Source: Pezizomycotina sp. ARF18 (taxonomy: Eukaryota; Ascomycota). From it: DNA of 35,247 nt. The stretch lies in assembly GCA_002224055.1 (NCBI GenBank), contig AZLU01000045.1, positions 71,560 to 106,806 of the forward strand, written 5' to 3'. The notes below the pieces were generated by a model. It was not told the DNA's origin. It saw nothing but the letters and a program-made list of their open reading frames with translations, and searched no databases. How positions within the stretch are numbered: the stretch's first letter is position 1; each line of letters starts with the position of its first letter. A program made the position numbers and the translations under genes. Positions 22,826 to 34,193 of this stretch are shown here, in pieces.

Positions 22826-24350
22826 TTATATTATAGTATTAATTATGAACCATATATATATACAAACAAATGCTGTAACGAGAAGATGGATATTCAAATG
22901 AGAGGCGTTATATGCATTTATGGTAAGCTTTTCTCCCTTGATCTTGACCGTAAAAAGGGAAGTGTGGTCATCGCAGTGAGGAGCATAAAAAAACAAAGCC
23001 ATAACTGACATGTTCTCCCCACCTTGTGCCCACGTCTTCCCCTTAATCCTCCGCTCGATCCACTTCATCACCGCCATCGCCCTACCAAATGTCCACATCG
23101 TCGCCGCACTCGCCGGAGCCGCCTTAATCAAGCTCACCAGCAAACCCTTATACAGCCCCTAACCCCTCGATCCTAACTATATCCGCCGCACACTTCAGTA
23201 TCCCTTATCGTACACAGCCACTTTATCCCCATGGACATACATCGCCTCGTCGGGCCCTGCACCTGCAACCTCTTCCTCACAGTATCCAACGGAAACACAC
23301 CCGTCTTCGCAATAACACCCCCCAAAATCCCCGCCGCTGCGTCCTCCCAACCGCCTTTTCCGAACCACGCTCCTTCCTTCTTTTTAATAATACTCAAAGA
23401 CGGAGAGAGTGGGTGTAGAGTTTCGGAAATAGGCGTTATAGCAGCGCGAACGGTCTCGTAACTACCGAAGAATAAACCCATGTACGGTACTATCTGCGCC
23501 AACCCCGCCCCTAATCCGCGGAAAAACCCGGGTAGCCTTCGTGGTGTAGATGGAGGATACGGATCTCCTGAGGGATTCGTAGACTTTACGGTTCGGTCCG
23601 ACAGCGGCGAAGCGGGTACGCAGTAAATCCAGCGGATATGTAACGCACGTCGCCGTCGCGCCGGCTGTACCGCCTGCGATGGCGAGGATATAGGATCGGG
23701 AATGTAGTTGAAGGATGATTGCGAGAGGAGATGTTCATCCGCCTGTACGCGAAGAATTGCGTGGCGCCGTAGGAGAGGTAGAGGAGTTCGGCGGGGATGT
23801 TGCCTTTCCATAGACCCTGTCGTTTTGTTAGTAGCTGTGCAATGGTGAAGGATGAGGGAAATTGGGGGAGTGGGTTGTTTACGGTGATACCCTCCTGCCG
23901 GAGGATGGTCTTGAAGGTTCCGAGGATGCCGCGGTAGAGGACGTCCGTCGCATTGCGGGCGTGGGGCTGCAGCTGCAGGCGGATCTTGACGACGTCTAGC
24001 GGGGCGATTATGAACCTAGAATAGGCAGCGTTAGTTATTTATATAGCGCTAAAAAGAAAAAGTGTGCGGCGAAATATTTTGCCTGATACAGCTTCATTTA
24101 ACGAGAAGGAAAGGTTTCGTATTCGTTTTTTCTACCTAGATACAACTCGGCCGTAGCGCCGGCTATGACGACTTGGTGGTTTGACGCCTGTATATTGTAG
24201 TCCTCGTTAGCAAATTGAAAAAAAGGCTACTGCATTGTCGCGTGACGTCAATTGGTCAATTGACACTTTACCTCGTCGGTTGTGCCTTTGCTTGCCCCTT
24301 GAGCATTGCCAGTTAAGGTGCTATAGTCTGGAAACTGTTGATGATAACAT
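22826..24350 (-). CDS. TPC1: Mitochondrial thiamine pyrophosphate carrier (SLC25 family), frameshifted in this read
   Basis: Inner-membrane carrier of the SLC25 family; TPC1 proteins import thiamine pyrophosphate into mitochondria. All three family repeats show the signature: [12 protein letters not shown] (about 24000), [15 protein letters not shown] (about 23635) and [17 protein letters not shown] (about 23290). The last, plus [18 protein letters not shown] and [18 protein letters not shown], match fungal TPC1 closely. Three introns are visible: 24188-24271, 24016-24135 (AACTAAC branch at 24030-24036) and 23817-23882 (CTACTAAC branch); joining gives [13 protein letters not shown] and [12 protein letters not shown]. 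Frame losses lie near 24147, 23640-23530, 23240 and 23165, mostly curable by one G/C. The first exon and start are uncertain (24350 is one ATG). The last frame runs about 60 codons past the usual C-terminus. Its 5' end faces the 3' end of the dipeptidase gene on the same strand. Confidence 0.85.
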
Positions 24351-24941
24351 GAGGACGGCTGGTTTGAGAGGAAATCGCTGGTTAAATTGTAAGTGCGTGA
24401 AAATTTCTTGAAATGATGGTTGAGGGTTTTTAGATTTGCGGTTGAGTGTTGGATTGTGAGGAAAGAAAGCTTGTCATGCGCCTTGACAGCATTCGCTAAA
24501 ATTCATTAGTAAAGGATTCTAGCTACATTCGACTAACAAGATAGTAGCTAGTCTCGCAGACCCTCTGAAAGAGGATAGTAGCAATAGAAAGACTCTTTTG
24601 ATGCAAAAATATACCTTGGAAGCCATCTTTGAGCTAATTGGGTTATTAGTATGTAAAACAAGTCAGACTTGCTTGATTTTTAACTTGGAGTACTGAGTTA
24701 TATGCTGAAAATTCTACGATACGCTAATGACCATGACATTCGGAGGCCTTGAGCGGCAGTTCCCGGTGGAGAAGTCAGCTAGAACCGGAGCTAAGAGATC
24801 GAGCTTAATCTATCTCATCTCACTGATTATATATGAACAGCCTTCATCAATAATAGCTATTGATCCATCTATTTATTTTGATTTACTATCACAGAATTCT
24901 CGTTTTAAAAAAAGCGAACAAAGCAGAAACCGCCTTTGAAT
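24351..24941. promoter_or_regulatory. Spacer between tandem genes
   Basis: AT-rich region that should contain the promoter of the carrier gene and the 3' end of the dipeptidase transcript. I see no gene in it. Confidence 0.4.
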
Positions 24942-26472
24942 TTAATAAATGATATGTGAGGACTTATGTTGTCCATTCACAAGCGCCTCAACCTCGGCGA
25001 CCTCCTTCGGCGTTTCGTCAGATTATTTGGCAAGCCATCGTAATGATCACATCGTCCTCAATCCTTACGCCACCTACGTCCCAGTACTTACCCAACACTT
25101 CCTCGTCGATATATTGCTGTGCTTCGGTCGGCCAGGTACGGCTTGATGATGAACTCGCAGAAGTAAAGGCCCGGTTCGACGGTTATCGCCATTCCTGGTT
25201 GCAGGACGCGGCGGCAGCGGAGGTACTGAACATCGGGTCCGGGTCGCTGTAGTTTGGCTTACCGCCGGTCGTGCGTGTCCATGCCTATGAAAAAGGGCTA
25301 TTTAGTATCCCACGGAACGACTTGACACTTTGCGCGGCACTAGTAAGGACCATTACTTACCTAACATATGCCCCAGTCCGTGCGGGAAGAAAGCAACGCT
25401 AGTCCTATTCTCTAGGATCCCATCCACGGTTCCATTATACAGGACACCAAGCTCCAGCAGCCCCTCGATCAAGATCTTGTGCGTGAGCTTGTGGACTTCA
25501 TCCCACAGGACTCCCGGTTTCATGATTTCAGAGCTTCCTTTTGCATCTTGAGCACGATGTCGTAGATCTGCCTGCTTTCCGTCGTGAATTTGCCGTTTAT
25601 AGGGAAGACGCGGGTGATGTCGGATGCGTAGAGGATGCTTCACCGCCGGCGTCGACGAGAATGTTCAGGCGGTCCTTGAGCGGTTGGTCGTTCGTGATGT
25701 AGTGTAGCGTTGCGGCGTTCCTGCCGGAAGCTACGATACCGGTGTACGCTTGCTCTTTCGAGCCGAGTGAGATACATTTCGCGAGGACTGTTTAACAATA
25801 CACCTCATTAGAAAGAAGAAAAAAAACTTATAAATTCGAATTGTAGGAGCTCCAGTTTTCAATCTTACAGATAGCATGCAACTCCCTCTCATTGTCCACT
25901 TTCGAAGCATTCCGCATAACTCCTTGTGCGCCTCCGTGCTAATCTCGTTCGCATGGCGGATCAGCGCAACCTCGTACTCATCCTTGAACACCCTGCACTC
26001 GTCGATTGCGTCCCGGAGCTTCGAATCCTCGACGACGCTCACATTCGCCCTCTCCACGTGCTCCGGGATAGCAAGCACTTTGCGATGCTCTTCAGATCCG
26101 CGTCGATCTCCGTGGTGTGCTTCACGTCGTCGACGTCGAGCTTCTTCAGAGCTTCCTCCTTGGTTAGCGGGAGGCCGCTCCACATGACCTCCTCGGGGTC
26201 TATGGGCGGGATGTACAGCGTCAGCTTTTGTGCTCCGATGTCGTAGGTCAGGTAGCAGTCCGGAATGTCGCAGCCGGAGAGGTAGAAGAACGGCCGCCGC
26301 TGGCGGAAGTGGGATTCGGCATCGCTGTCTTCCAGGAGCTTCTTCCGCTGGGATTCGAGGTAGATGACGCCCGAGTTTAGGTTGAGGTAGGTTGCGACGG
26401 CTTTGGCGTGAGCTTTGGCGGGTACTTGTTTGATTCCAGGTAGGAAGCTACGGACGAGCTCCAGACGGTCAT
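24942..26472 (-). CDS. pepP: Xaa-Pro dipeptidase/aminopeptidase (peptidase M24B), frameshifted in this read
   Basis: Metallopeptidase cleaving X-Pro bonds in small peptides, probably cytosolic. Start ATG 26472 ([14 protein letters not shown]) suits fungal PEPP proteins; the stop ends at 24942. An N-terminal creatinase-like domain includes [19 protein letters not shown] and [15 protein letters not shown] (about 26300-26170). The catalytic M24 domain keeps all five metal-ligand motifs: VDAGGE and YASDITR (two Asp, about 25655-25610), [11 protein letters not shown] (His, about 25390), TVEPGLYF (Glu, about 25170) and GGVRIEDD (Glu, about 25065). Introns at 25788-25868 (81 bp) and 25285-25360 (76 bp, GTAAGT) join cleanly: HAI|FLAKC and HMLG|MDTHD. 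About eight interruptions occur (for example near 26430, 26060, 25640, 25528, 25272, 25230 and 25118), nearly all curable by extra C or G. Since every catalytic residue survives, I consider the gene functional and the shifts artefactual. Confidence 0.93.
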
Positions 26473-27109
26473 TTTTGGATTTAGATGCTTAAGCCTATTG
26501 ACTTATCTAAAGATATAGTCAAAGGCTGCGTTGGAATGGTTAGCTCCAGTGTTTTTCGATACCAAGCTAGAACGCACCAGAAATAAACAAGACGAAAACC
26601 GATAGTTGCTTACTACTCTTTATATCTAACTCAGTAGTATGATATCCTTAGCGTGTAAGCAATCCTCTCCCTAATTAGCGTAAGTGCAAGTGGGGGCGGA
26701 TCCTTTAGAAGATTGCGATAAAGGGACAAGGGCAGGTTCGTTGGATCAAAAGGTGAGGTGTTCACTAGCTGTGATATTCCGCCCGTTTGAGCCGTGGTTA
26801 GCCAGAACCCCTTTCAACTGCCCCACTAACAAAAGTCTACAAAATTATTGTAGTAATTAATTAAAGCATTTTCGAAGGCTTTTCCCCGTCTTGCTTGCTT
26901 CGACGTTACAACCAACATTATTCTAGAACATGGAACCACGTTAACGTTTCTGAAGAAGCGACAAGTCCATGGCCACATCTAAAGCGGCTTGAAAAAAAGA
27001 CCTCACGTTGCCAACAAGGAGAAAGTGCCATGTTAACTAACTAACATCCGAGGTCTCTCGAAAGCCGTTTACTGCTTTTGCTATCCTTTCTATGTGATTT
27101 ACTGCCATT

Positions 27110-27142
27110 GTTTTTTGATTGTTTTTTGATTGTTTTTTGAGT
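27110..27142 (+). repeat. Three 11-bp tandem repeats
   Basis: GTTTTTTGATT occurs twice exactly (27110-27120, 27121-27131) and a third time with one change (GTTTTTTGAGT, 27132-27142). It lies about 640 bp upstream of the dipeptidase start. Confidence 0.85.
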
Positions 27143-27923
27143 TTTGAAGTAACAGGTGGAAAGAAAGACTGTTTAGTAGTAGTATTAAAAAAAATAAAAT
27201 ACTTTTAAGCAGTAAGTAAATAAATACTTAGTAAAATAAACGAAATAACCAAACAACCGAAACGCCTACCAGTATTAATTATAACTTACTTTTAAGTTCA
27301 GCGAACCAACTTGACTGGCGAAGTGACTGACATCTACTGTACGTAAACACAAGTAGTATTATCTAGCTCCTATCCTATAAGATTGATTAGAGACGCCACG
27401 AGCTCGCGACAGCTACCGCGTAGTCTTAAGAATACGCCTTACAAGGATATTAAATGTAAATCTTAGAATTAAGCCAACCCCTGTATATTTGCTACCTGGT
27501 AAGTGAACACAAGCAGGGTGTAAGTTTTACGTTAGAGGATAACAAACACCCTCCTATTGATAATGAATATCTACCGAACGATCGATCACCCAGTTCAGGT
27601 AAAGACCAGAAATATCAAATTTCGACGTGGGAAATGGGATCGCATAGAACGGTTCCCTTGGCGATAAACAAGTTTAATTTCCTTATCGAAGTTGACGAAC
27701 ACTTCGCGATAAGCTGGAAGGCTAAAAGGAGAAAGAAATTTCGTAAGAAACAGTAAATACTAACCTCGCTCGTATCAAAGATCTGATTGAACTTGCTTTA
27801 CATGACTGGATGGCTTCGAGGAAGTTTGTCGAATCGTGGCAAGCACACAATTGCCACTCGATATTTCCACATCCGGGAAGCTATTCTATGTCATCAAATA
27901 TCACCACGGGCACAACAATGAGC

Positions 27924-27927
<4 letters not shown>

Positions 27928-27954
<27 letters not shown>
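27928..27954 (+). repeat. A27 homopolymer
   Basis: Twenty-seven consecutive A residues interrupting a balanced-composition region. Confidence 0.85.
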
Positions 27955-28058
27955 CGAGCAACATTACATTCGAGTCTCGCTTGCCTCTGGATGCGTAAGG
28001 AAGGATGTACGTACATACATAAAAAAAAAATGTAATTATGATACCGGTTCTTATCTTT

Positions 28059-28349
28059 TTAAAGGCTATAAACATACCCGCGTCGATCGATGGAGAAAAC
28101 GACTACAGTCATGTATGCAAGTCAGCGAGTAACGGGACTTCAGATAGTGGTTACGGCAGCCCGCCACGGAACTTGGCGTATGAAGGGGCGATAAATGGTG
28201 AGCGTTTGCATTTCGTTGTTTAAACTCTAATGTGACAATCACAGCCCCTATGAAAACACCCAGCTGCCAATACTCTGCTCACCGGCCATGACATAATATC
28301 GAAGGACATCAACAAGGCCGCTGAGTATAGGACTCCACTCAACTATTAA
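28059..28349 (+). other. Possible last two exons of an unidentified gene
   Basis: A plus-strand frame reading NGTSDSGYGSPPRNLAYEGA ends at a GTGAGC donor (28198). A CTCTAAT branch-like site and a CACAG acceptor (28244) bound a 47-bp candidate intron. Beyond it one frame encodes HPAANTLLTGHDIISKDINK and more to a TAA at 28347-28349. The composition is protein-like, but the frames on the two sides do not join without assuming lost bases, and no upstream exon is convincing. It may be chance. Confidence 0.2.
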
Positions 28350-31300
28350 GCTACTTCGAATGCGAGCACTTCGACATATCTATTAATGACAATCTTTGGA
28401 CAGGTAGTTTCGCATAACACTTTTAATCGTGCGAAAACATTCCAGATCCCGGCAATAGTGGTATTTGACCTTAGCTGCTCGAAAACAGGTTTACCGATAT
28501 CATTAAGATGGACGGTAACGGCCCAGAGTCGAATTTGCGAATACCCGCGTAGTTTTCGTGCGCCTTCTGATAACTTTTTCAACACAACCAAATATGATCA
28601 CGACAAACAATACTATAATTCTTACAAGAATCTATCCGTCTGCTCTACGCGTGTAGACAGCAGGCCCGATACGAATTAAGCGCGAAGGCACTGTCATGCC
28701 AATCGAATCGTATAGCATACTCCATTTCTAGAATTTCCCCCCAATATCATCGAAATTTCCGGCAAAACACCAATATTTCCGCGTAGACGTTGTGCAGACC
28801 CTACGTACCCTGCCATACGAATCGATGGTCCAATTCCTATCGGGGTAAGCAGCATCAATGATAGATGCGATGCACACGCTTTGTAAATCAAGGAAAAACG
28901 ATTGTTTCAGCAAGATAGCAACGATTCGACCACGATGGTGTCAGCATATAGTATGAGGAGCTTCCAAATCGTTCAGAACTTAAAACAGTATTCTAAAATG
29001 CGCCGTTAATTACATCCAGTAATTCATATGCTATCGGCTTAGTGACGAGGAGCGCTTAAGCATGATGGATAACTGAGAATTTACCGTGAGCCATGCGCCA
29101 ATACGATGTCTCCTTGTATTTTCGCGCCTCACAAATCGGATCCGTACTACGTATAAGTGCTAAAGAAGCAAAATCAAACTTATTTTGCATTATAGTCGCC
29201 TGCTTATCATTAGAGGACAGTCATATCCACAAATGCACGAAAATGAACAGAATCAACCATACATCAAAATACATTTTCAACGTCACGCTATTCGACGCAT
29301 ATTCCCAATTATGGCTATTATTAAACACATTGCTCCGGGAGAGTAACATATAAAATGCCTTTGGAGGGAACTGGAACTGTAGCCCGACGATGCAGCATAA
29401 TACCTAACCTGATCGCTATCCGCCTAAACAACCTATTGATAATGTTGTCCTTAAATAAACGCGTTCCCAGGGATTGAAAGAAGCTACCCAAGCAGGCTGC
29501 TTAATAAACATACATTTATAATGTAAAGGCTGGAGAACAAGAGCATGAACATAGAAAGAATGGCACGAACGCGTATGAAGACCTTTTGATCCTACTTCGC
29601 TAAGCATACTAAGATCCCACCCATTGAGTATCGCCATGCTATAAATCGAAGATAAAATAGGACGGTAATTAAGAAAGTTAAAAGGTTAGACTTATACAGC
29701 CCTAGAAACTCAGACAGGAAAAAGCACATACATAATGTCCACGAAATCATGCCGCCTTATAGCGAAATCGTATCCTCAGCCATAGTGCTATTGATTCAGC
29801 GGCTCTCTCGAGTGCGAGGTTCCATACTGTACCATCAACAATACTTAGACACAGAGTGACCCTACTGAATGCATCAATAATAGCAGAGAAGAAATCTTAC
29901 CTCTATCCTCGGTATACCTTTATTGTTTCCACAATACATGGCGAATTTGCAGGTGGACCTTTCTTCATACGCTGAATAGGCGCCGCGGCTACGTCAGTAG
30001 CCAGAAGACGTGATCATTAATCTATTACGATAGAAAAACATCCGATTTACTTCGTATTATCACACACCGCTGGCAAAAATCGATATTAACGACATGTGAA
30101 TGTGATGGCCGTTCAGATATAGAGCTCAAATTTATTAGCTATTCACCGGTCGCTAGCGAGAAACATTTCATAAATTTACAGCACAGATTGAGCGTCGCTG
30201 CACTTCTCGAAGAGGCGCTCGCCAGGCATACCCCCACCATACAACTCGTCGCGGAAACGTCCGTATTCGCGTACGGCTTAGACTAATGGACTGCTTTACT
30301 GATTCCGTATAACTGTTCGAATTTCTAAGCGGGTATACTATCACTGGATTGATATTCTGATATCTTGTGACTAGTTTCTGTGTACATCGAAGAAGTATAG
30401 GGGCTGTCCTATCATATTATCAACACAGAACGCAACTCCCATTTTGACATGAAAAGCTGTCCATATCTGCGCTAGTAGTTCAATACATCCTCGAGATACT
30501 TAGTGTTCTCCAACAAATCAAACCATCTTATAGACTTAAACTCTGCCGACGGCTTCTAACGTCGCTCATACGCCGATGCAATAACCAGACCTAAAAAGCG
30601 TTACGAATTATCGGTAAAAGTCGACAGATCGTTTATAATTTCTGTAAATTAAAGTTGAGGACGAACTGGTTTTAAATGAGTTTTCGTAGCGAAGAACACG
30701 AGGAAGTGAAGACGATACTCTAGTTGGCACCTTAAATCAACAAGTGAGGATTAGGATATAAAAAATAGTATGTATATCTTTGCCCCGCCATGCGCATATT
30801 AAAAAGTACAAGGCCGTAAGCGGTCGCGAGATATAATAGCAGGCCGGAGAAGCTACAAAGCCCTGGGATATCTTCCTTTATAGCTTCTGTTTATTGTCAA
30901 TTATATTCGTATAGCTTCATACTCTTAGCTTAAAGACGTCCCCGGTGCAAGTACCATAGCGAATTAGAGACATCGGCATGGCTACCTAAGATATTCGGAG
31001 ATTAAAGTAGTCCATTCCGTACAGCAAACCCAAACCACCATACAAAAGCGAAAGTTACGTTACTGAACTGATATTTCGATGCTCAGTAAGCATTACATAA
31101 CAGAGTGAAGAAGTAGTAGTGCTTTCACTACTTTAAGTTTTTTTCAAAAATGGCTCTCACCTCCCGAGGAGAAGAACTAATATTTGCATAGCAGTCCAAC
31201 GTGGCGTTAAGCAGAATACCTCATAGCACAAACCACTCATAGACTCGAACCTATTTGAGGGTTTGGGATCTCACGTGATACTTGGACCTGAAAAACTTTT

Positions 31301-32305
31301 GAAAAACACCGGTGGAGCTATACTGATCGTTTGTACTTCGAGTGACCTGCGCGGTATTGATCTTGAGTGCGCCGTTGTACCGAAGGAAACGAAGCCGATA
31401 TCTCCAGTCGGTATTGTGAATCGAGGCGCAGGAGAAAAAAAGATATCGAAGCTGCATTTGTATCATGATCTAGTTCGGCACATACAAAAAGAGAACAAGA
31501 TGATCGGTTACGAGACATAATTAGCAAGCTAAGAAGTTAGGTGAGCTCAAGGATATCTTCACTCGCAGCCCACTATTTATCACCGCTCATACCGGGGCAC
31601 AGTCACACACTTCACTTGAAATTCGCCAATGGTGCGAGTATCATATAAAATTAGGGAAAGGGGCATGGCTATCAAGATCCCTGGAGGTCATAAGTAGCAA
31701 ATGTTGTACAACACACCGAAACGAATAATCACAGGCTATTCCTGCGGTATATGGTGGACAGACAATAGCGAGAGAACAATGTATAGTCAACGCACAACAC
31801 AAGAGGAAGGGTTAAGTACCATAATTCTTCCCGTAGCTCTTCTATTCATCATTCGTTGCTTCTGATACATTTTTCACCTGAAACCTCGCAATCTACAACC
31901 ATGATATGAACTTGGTGGAAGCCGGGGTGAAGGATACCTGTCTAGTAGAGCGCCTGGTAGGATAGATTGCAAAATGGGAACCTTTACATTCTCATTTTAG
32001 TCATCACTTGATGAAAGTTACTCGCGTATGTCCGTAAAAGCCTATATGAATATGCCCTTGTATATTTCTTATATAAGATCGAGGCCGTCCGACATTCTTC
32101 ACGATCGAAGCGCATCGATATTCTAGAGCCTCTATGTAGATAAATAACCAAAATAATAAACAGAATAAAGAACATCAACAACCCATGAATGTACGTGTAC
32201 AAAATATTTCACTGTACGCAAAACATTCGTAAATAAATAAAAAAAAATAATGCCCCAAATTTGTATAACGCTATGCTAAAAGTCGTGATACATGTTGTTT
32301 AAACA
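28350..32305. other. Homopolymer-poor gene desert
   Basis: Nearly 4 kb with balanced base composition, few homopolymers over 8, plentiful CG dinucleotides and stops scattered through all frames. I see no terminal repeats, transposase, tRNA or rRNA. An 85-codon plus-strand frame at 31263-31520 (beginning MGSHVILGPEKLLKNTGG) and an 81-codon minus-strand frame at 28346-28591 are the longest open stretches; neither resembles a known family. Confidence 0.5.
31263..31520 (+). other. Small open frame, doubtful
   Basis: An ATG-started frame of 85 codons with ordinary amino-acid composition stands out in a stop-rich desert. It has no recognised motif and the opposite strand is also open over much of it. 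I keep it only as a candidate. Confidence 0.15.
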
Positions 32306-34193
32306 TTACTTTACTTCTTTCGAAGCAGCAGGCGGTGAAGGAGACGGAACCTTCTGGGGTTCCGGCGTAGGCGTCGGTCGCCTCACGTGACCCTGCTGCT
32401 TCCTCAGCTTCGAAAGCCGCTGGCTCTCGAGGCCGTAAACGAAAGCTCCCAAGAAAACAACCGCCGCTCCCGTCATCACCGCGGGCCTGAGCTTGTTCCC
32501 GAAGATCCATATGCTCAGCAGCAGGCTGACGAGCTTGCGGATGTTCAGCACAATGGTGACGGTCAGCGCGGAGCTCACGCCCGTGAGCGAGTTGACGCCG
32601 CGCACGCAGAGGTACTGCGTGACGGCGTTGAAGCAGAGAAGAATATAGCGCGGGTACCAGGACGTCCCAGCATGTGGTTGTCCGGTAACAGAGGGAAAAG
32701 TTCCTTTATGGCGTCGCTTTGTGTTGTACAGCCGCAGGAATTGGTCGCGTATCGCCGGCGCGAAGACAGCAAATATCGGTAATGACAAGGCGTGCTAAGG
32801 GTAGATATAATCAGCAGCAGGCTTATAGAAGCTGACAATGCTTGTCGTTGCGTGGGAAACTTACACTCATGAATAGACCTTCCCGCCAGTGGTTCCCGTA
32901 CTTCTGATACGTGCTCTCACGTAGAGACCCATTAGTGCCGCCATTACCTGCGAGCCGAAGAGAATGCTCAGACCGGTAATAAATCGTGGTAACGATTCCT
33001 CAGAATCGTCCTTCTATAGCGAGATGTGAGCTTTAATGATTTTGTTTCGCCTTATAGGGCTACATCTGCGCGCCAAGTTACAAACGTACCATTTGCTTGG
33101 CATTACCCATGAGGCGAATATTATCCGGTCGACAAAACGAGAACCGACAGAACTTGAACTTCGAATACCTAAATCGCAGAAGCTCTTCGTTTAGATTTTG
33201 ATTCCCCTTTTTGGTATTGTCGCACATTTTAGCTCCGGACCAGCGATCCCCATCTTACCTCTTGCCGAATATAAACCCGATAAGCATCGTCAAGACGCTG
33301 CCGCCGCTGCGCACGATAATATGTAGCGGCACACTAATGTGATATTTGAAGACGAGGTTGTTCAGGACGCTAATCGAGAAGAACAGGACGACAACCCCAT
33401 CCAACGGAAAATCGGGACCTTGTTCGGCTTGAGCAGCGTCCATGACGAAGTGTCGAGGTGGTGGTAGAATCCTTCGGCGGCGACGAGGAGGAATTGTGCG
33501 AAAGTGACGAGGTAGCCTTAAGGGTTGGAAGAAGAAAAAATTGACACATGTGAGCTGACTTGTCCGAATCGCATTGGGTACGAAAATTTCGCCAGAGAAG
33601 AAGCAGAAAACGGCGGCCCTACCAGTATCCGGTTCATCCCTAAAATTCTGCTTGTGAGTTCAGGAAAAGATTACTCTCTCAACAAATACAAAGCGAAATG
33701 CGGTTCCTCCAAATAATCTGTAACAAATAATCCGAAGCTACCCAAAAAAGAGACTTACTAATGATAGTCTCCAACGCAAAGACCTGAACAATTCCCAAAA
33801 ATAAAATGCATTAGCCTCCTATACAATATTTATAACTCTCTACAAATTTCTTCGAAAGATTTTGCTTTGGTCCATACGTTCGAGCAGCAACCGCCAAAGA
33901 TGAGGCTCAACATGACGATAGTATTGATCCAGGCCGGGACGGTGCTGTGAAGGAACCTGCGAGGAGTAAGTGGGCCCGGCGTTGAGCTTCTCCCCTGCGC
34001 CTTTCCTCCGCATTCTCCAGGATCGGGCGGGCGTTGATCATGCTGATGGACTCGTTGGCGTGGCCATTGGACGTTCCGCGGCGTTCTGTTGTCGACGTGG
34101 CGGATATCACCGTTCTGAGACGACGGGGTTCTGGGTAGCTGACCGGACTTGCGTCGTGTGAGCTTTTCCTTTGTTCCTGGCACGTTGCTTCAT
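32306..34193 (-). CDS. YEA4: UDP-N-acetylglucosamine transporter (YEA4/SLC35B type), frameshifted in this read
   Basis: Multi-pass nucleotide-sugar transporter of the ER/Golgi, exchanging UDP-GlcNAc; in yeast the YEA4 protein supports chitin synthesis. Family hallmarks in order: LIFGGCCSN then VFALETII (about 33900-33760), YLVTFAQFLLVAAEGFYHHLD (about 33515-33455, given here in part), SVLNNLVFKYHISVPLHII (about 33375-33320), GSVLTMLIGFIFGKR, KFKVLSVLVLSTGI, GLSILFGSQVMAALMGLYV (about 32980-32925), GNHWREGLF, and the C-terminal TQYLCVRGVNSLTG and ALTVTIVLNIRKLVSLLLS helices. A Pro/Ser-rich tail follows the last helix and ends KEVK before the stop. Introns: 33784-33877, 33640-33758, 33517-33622, 33169-33258, 33014-33089 and 32795-32864; most junctions restore conserved sequence. 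Frame losses near 33150, 33125 and 33105 are cured by extra G/C. The N-terminus upstream of 33960 is uncertain; 34193 is a plausible ATG. Confidence 0.9.
33623..33639 (-). other. Probable 17-nt microexon in the transporter gene
   Basis: Between the exon ending ETII and the exon starting (G)YLVTFAQF lies a GGATGAACCGGATACTG segment bounded by TTTTAG and GTAGGG. Adding one G at its G run (18 nt) gives the continuous reading ETII-RDEPDTG-YLVTFAQF, matching the acidic/Pro linker expected there in this family. Without it the two neighbours join out of the expected reading. The extra G is inferred, as for the other shifts in this window. Confidence 0.5.

Larger units (their letters stand above)
26473..28058. 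other. Upstream spacer, mostly non-coding
   Basis: Includes the promoter side of the dipeptidase gene. The sequence has stops in all frames up to about 27740. An open plus-strand stretch from about 27748 to 27929 (INLARIKDLIELALHDWMAS-like in one frame) precedes an A27 run at 27928-27954; I cannot connect it to a gene. Confidence 0.45.

Noticed and set aside
25876-26246. Plus-strand frames of about 100 codons
   Set aside because: They are antisense to the first exon of the Xaa-Pro dipeptidase, whose minus-strand reading matches the family.
32387-32782. 131-codon plus-strand frame
   Set aside because: It lies exactly antisense to the conserved last exon of the UDP-GlcNAc transporter; the minus strand carries the family motifs.
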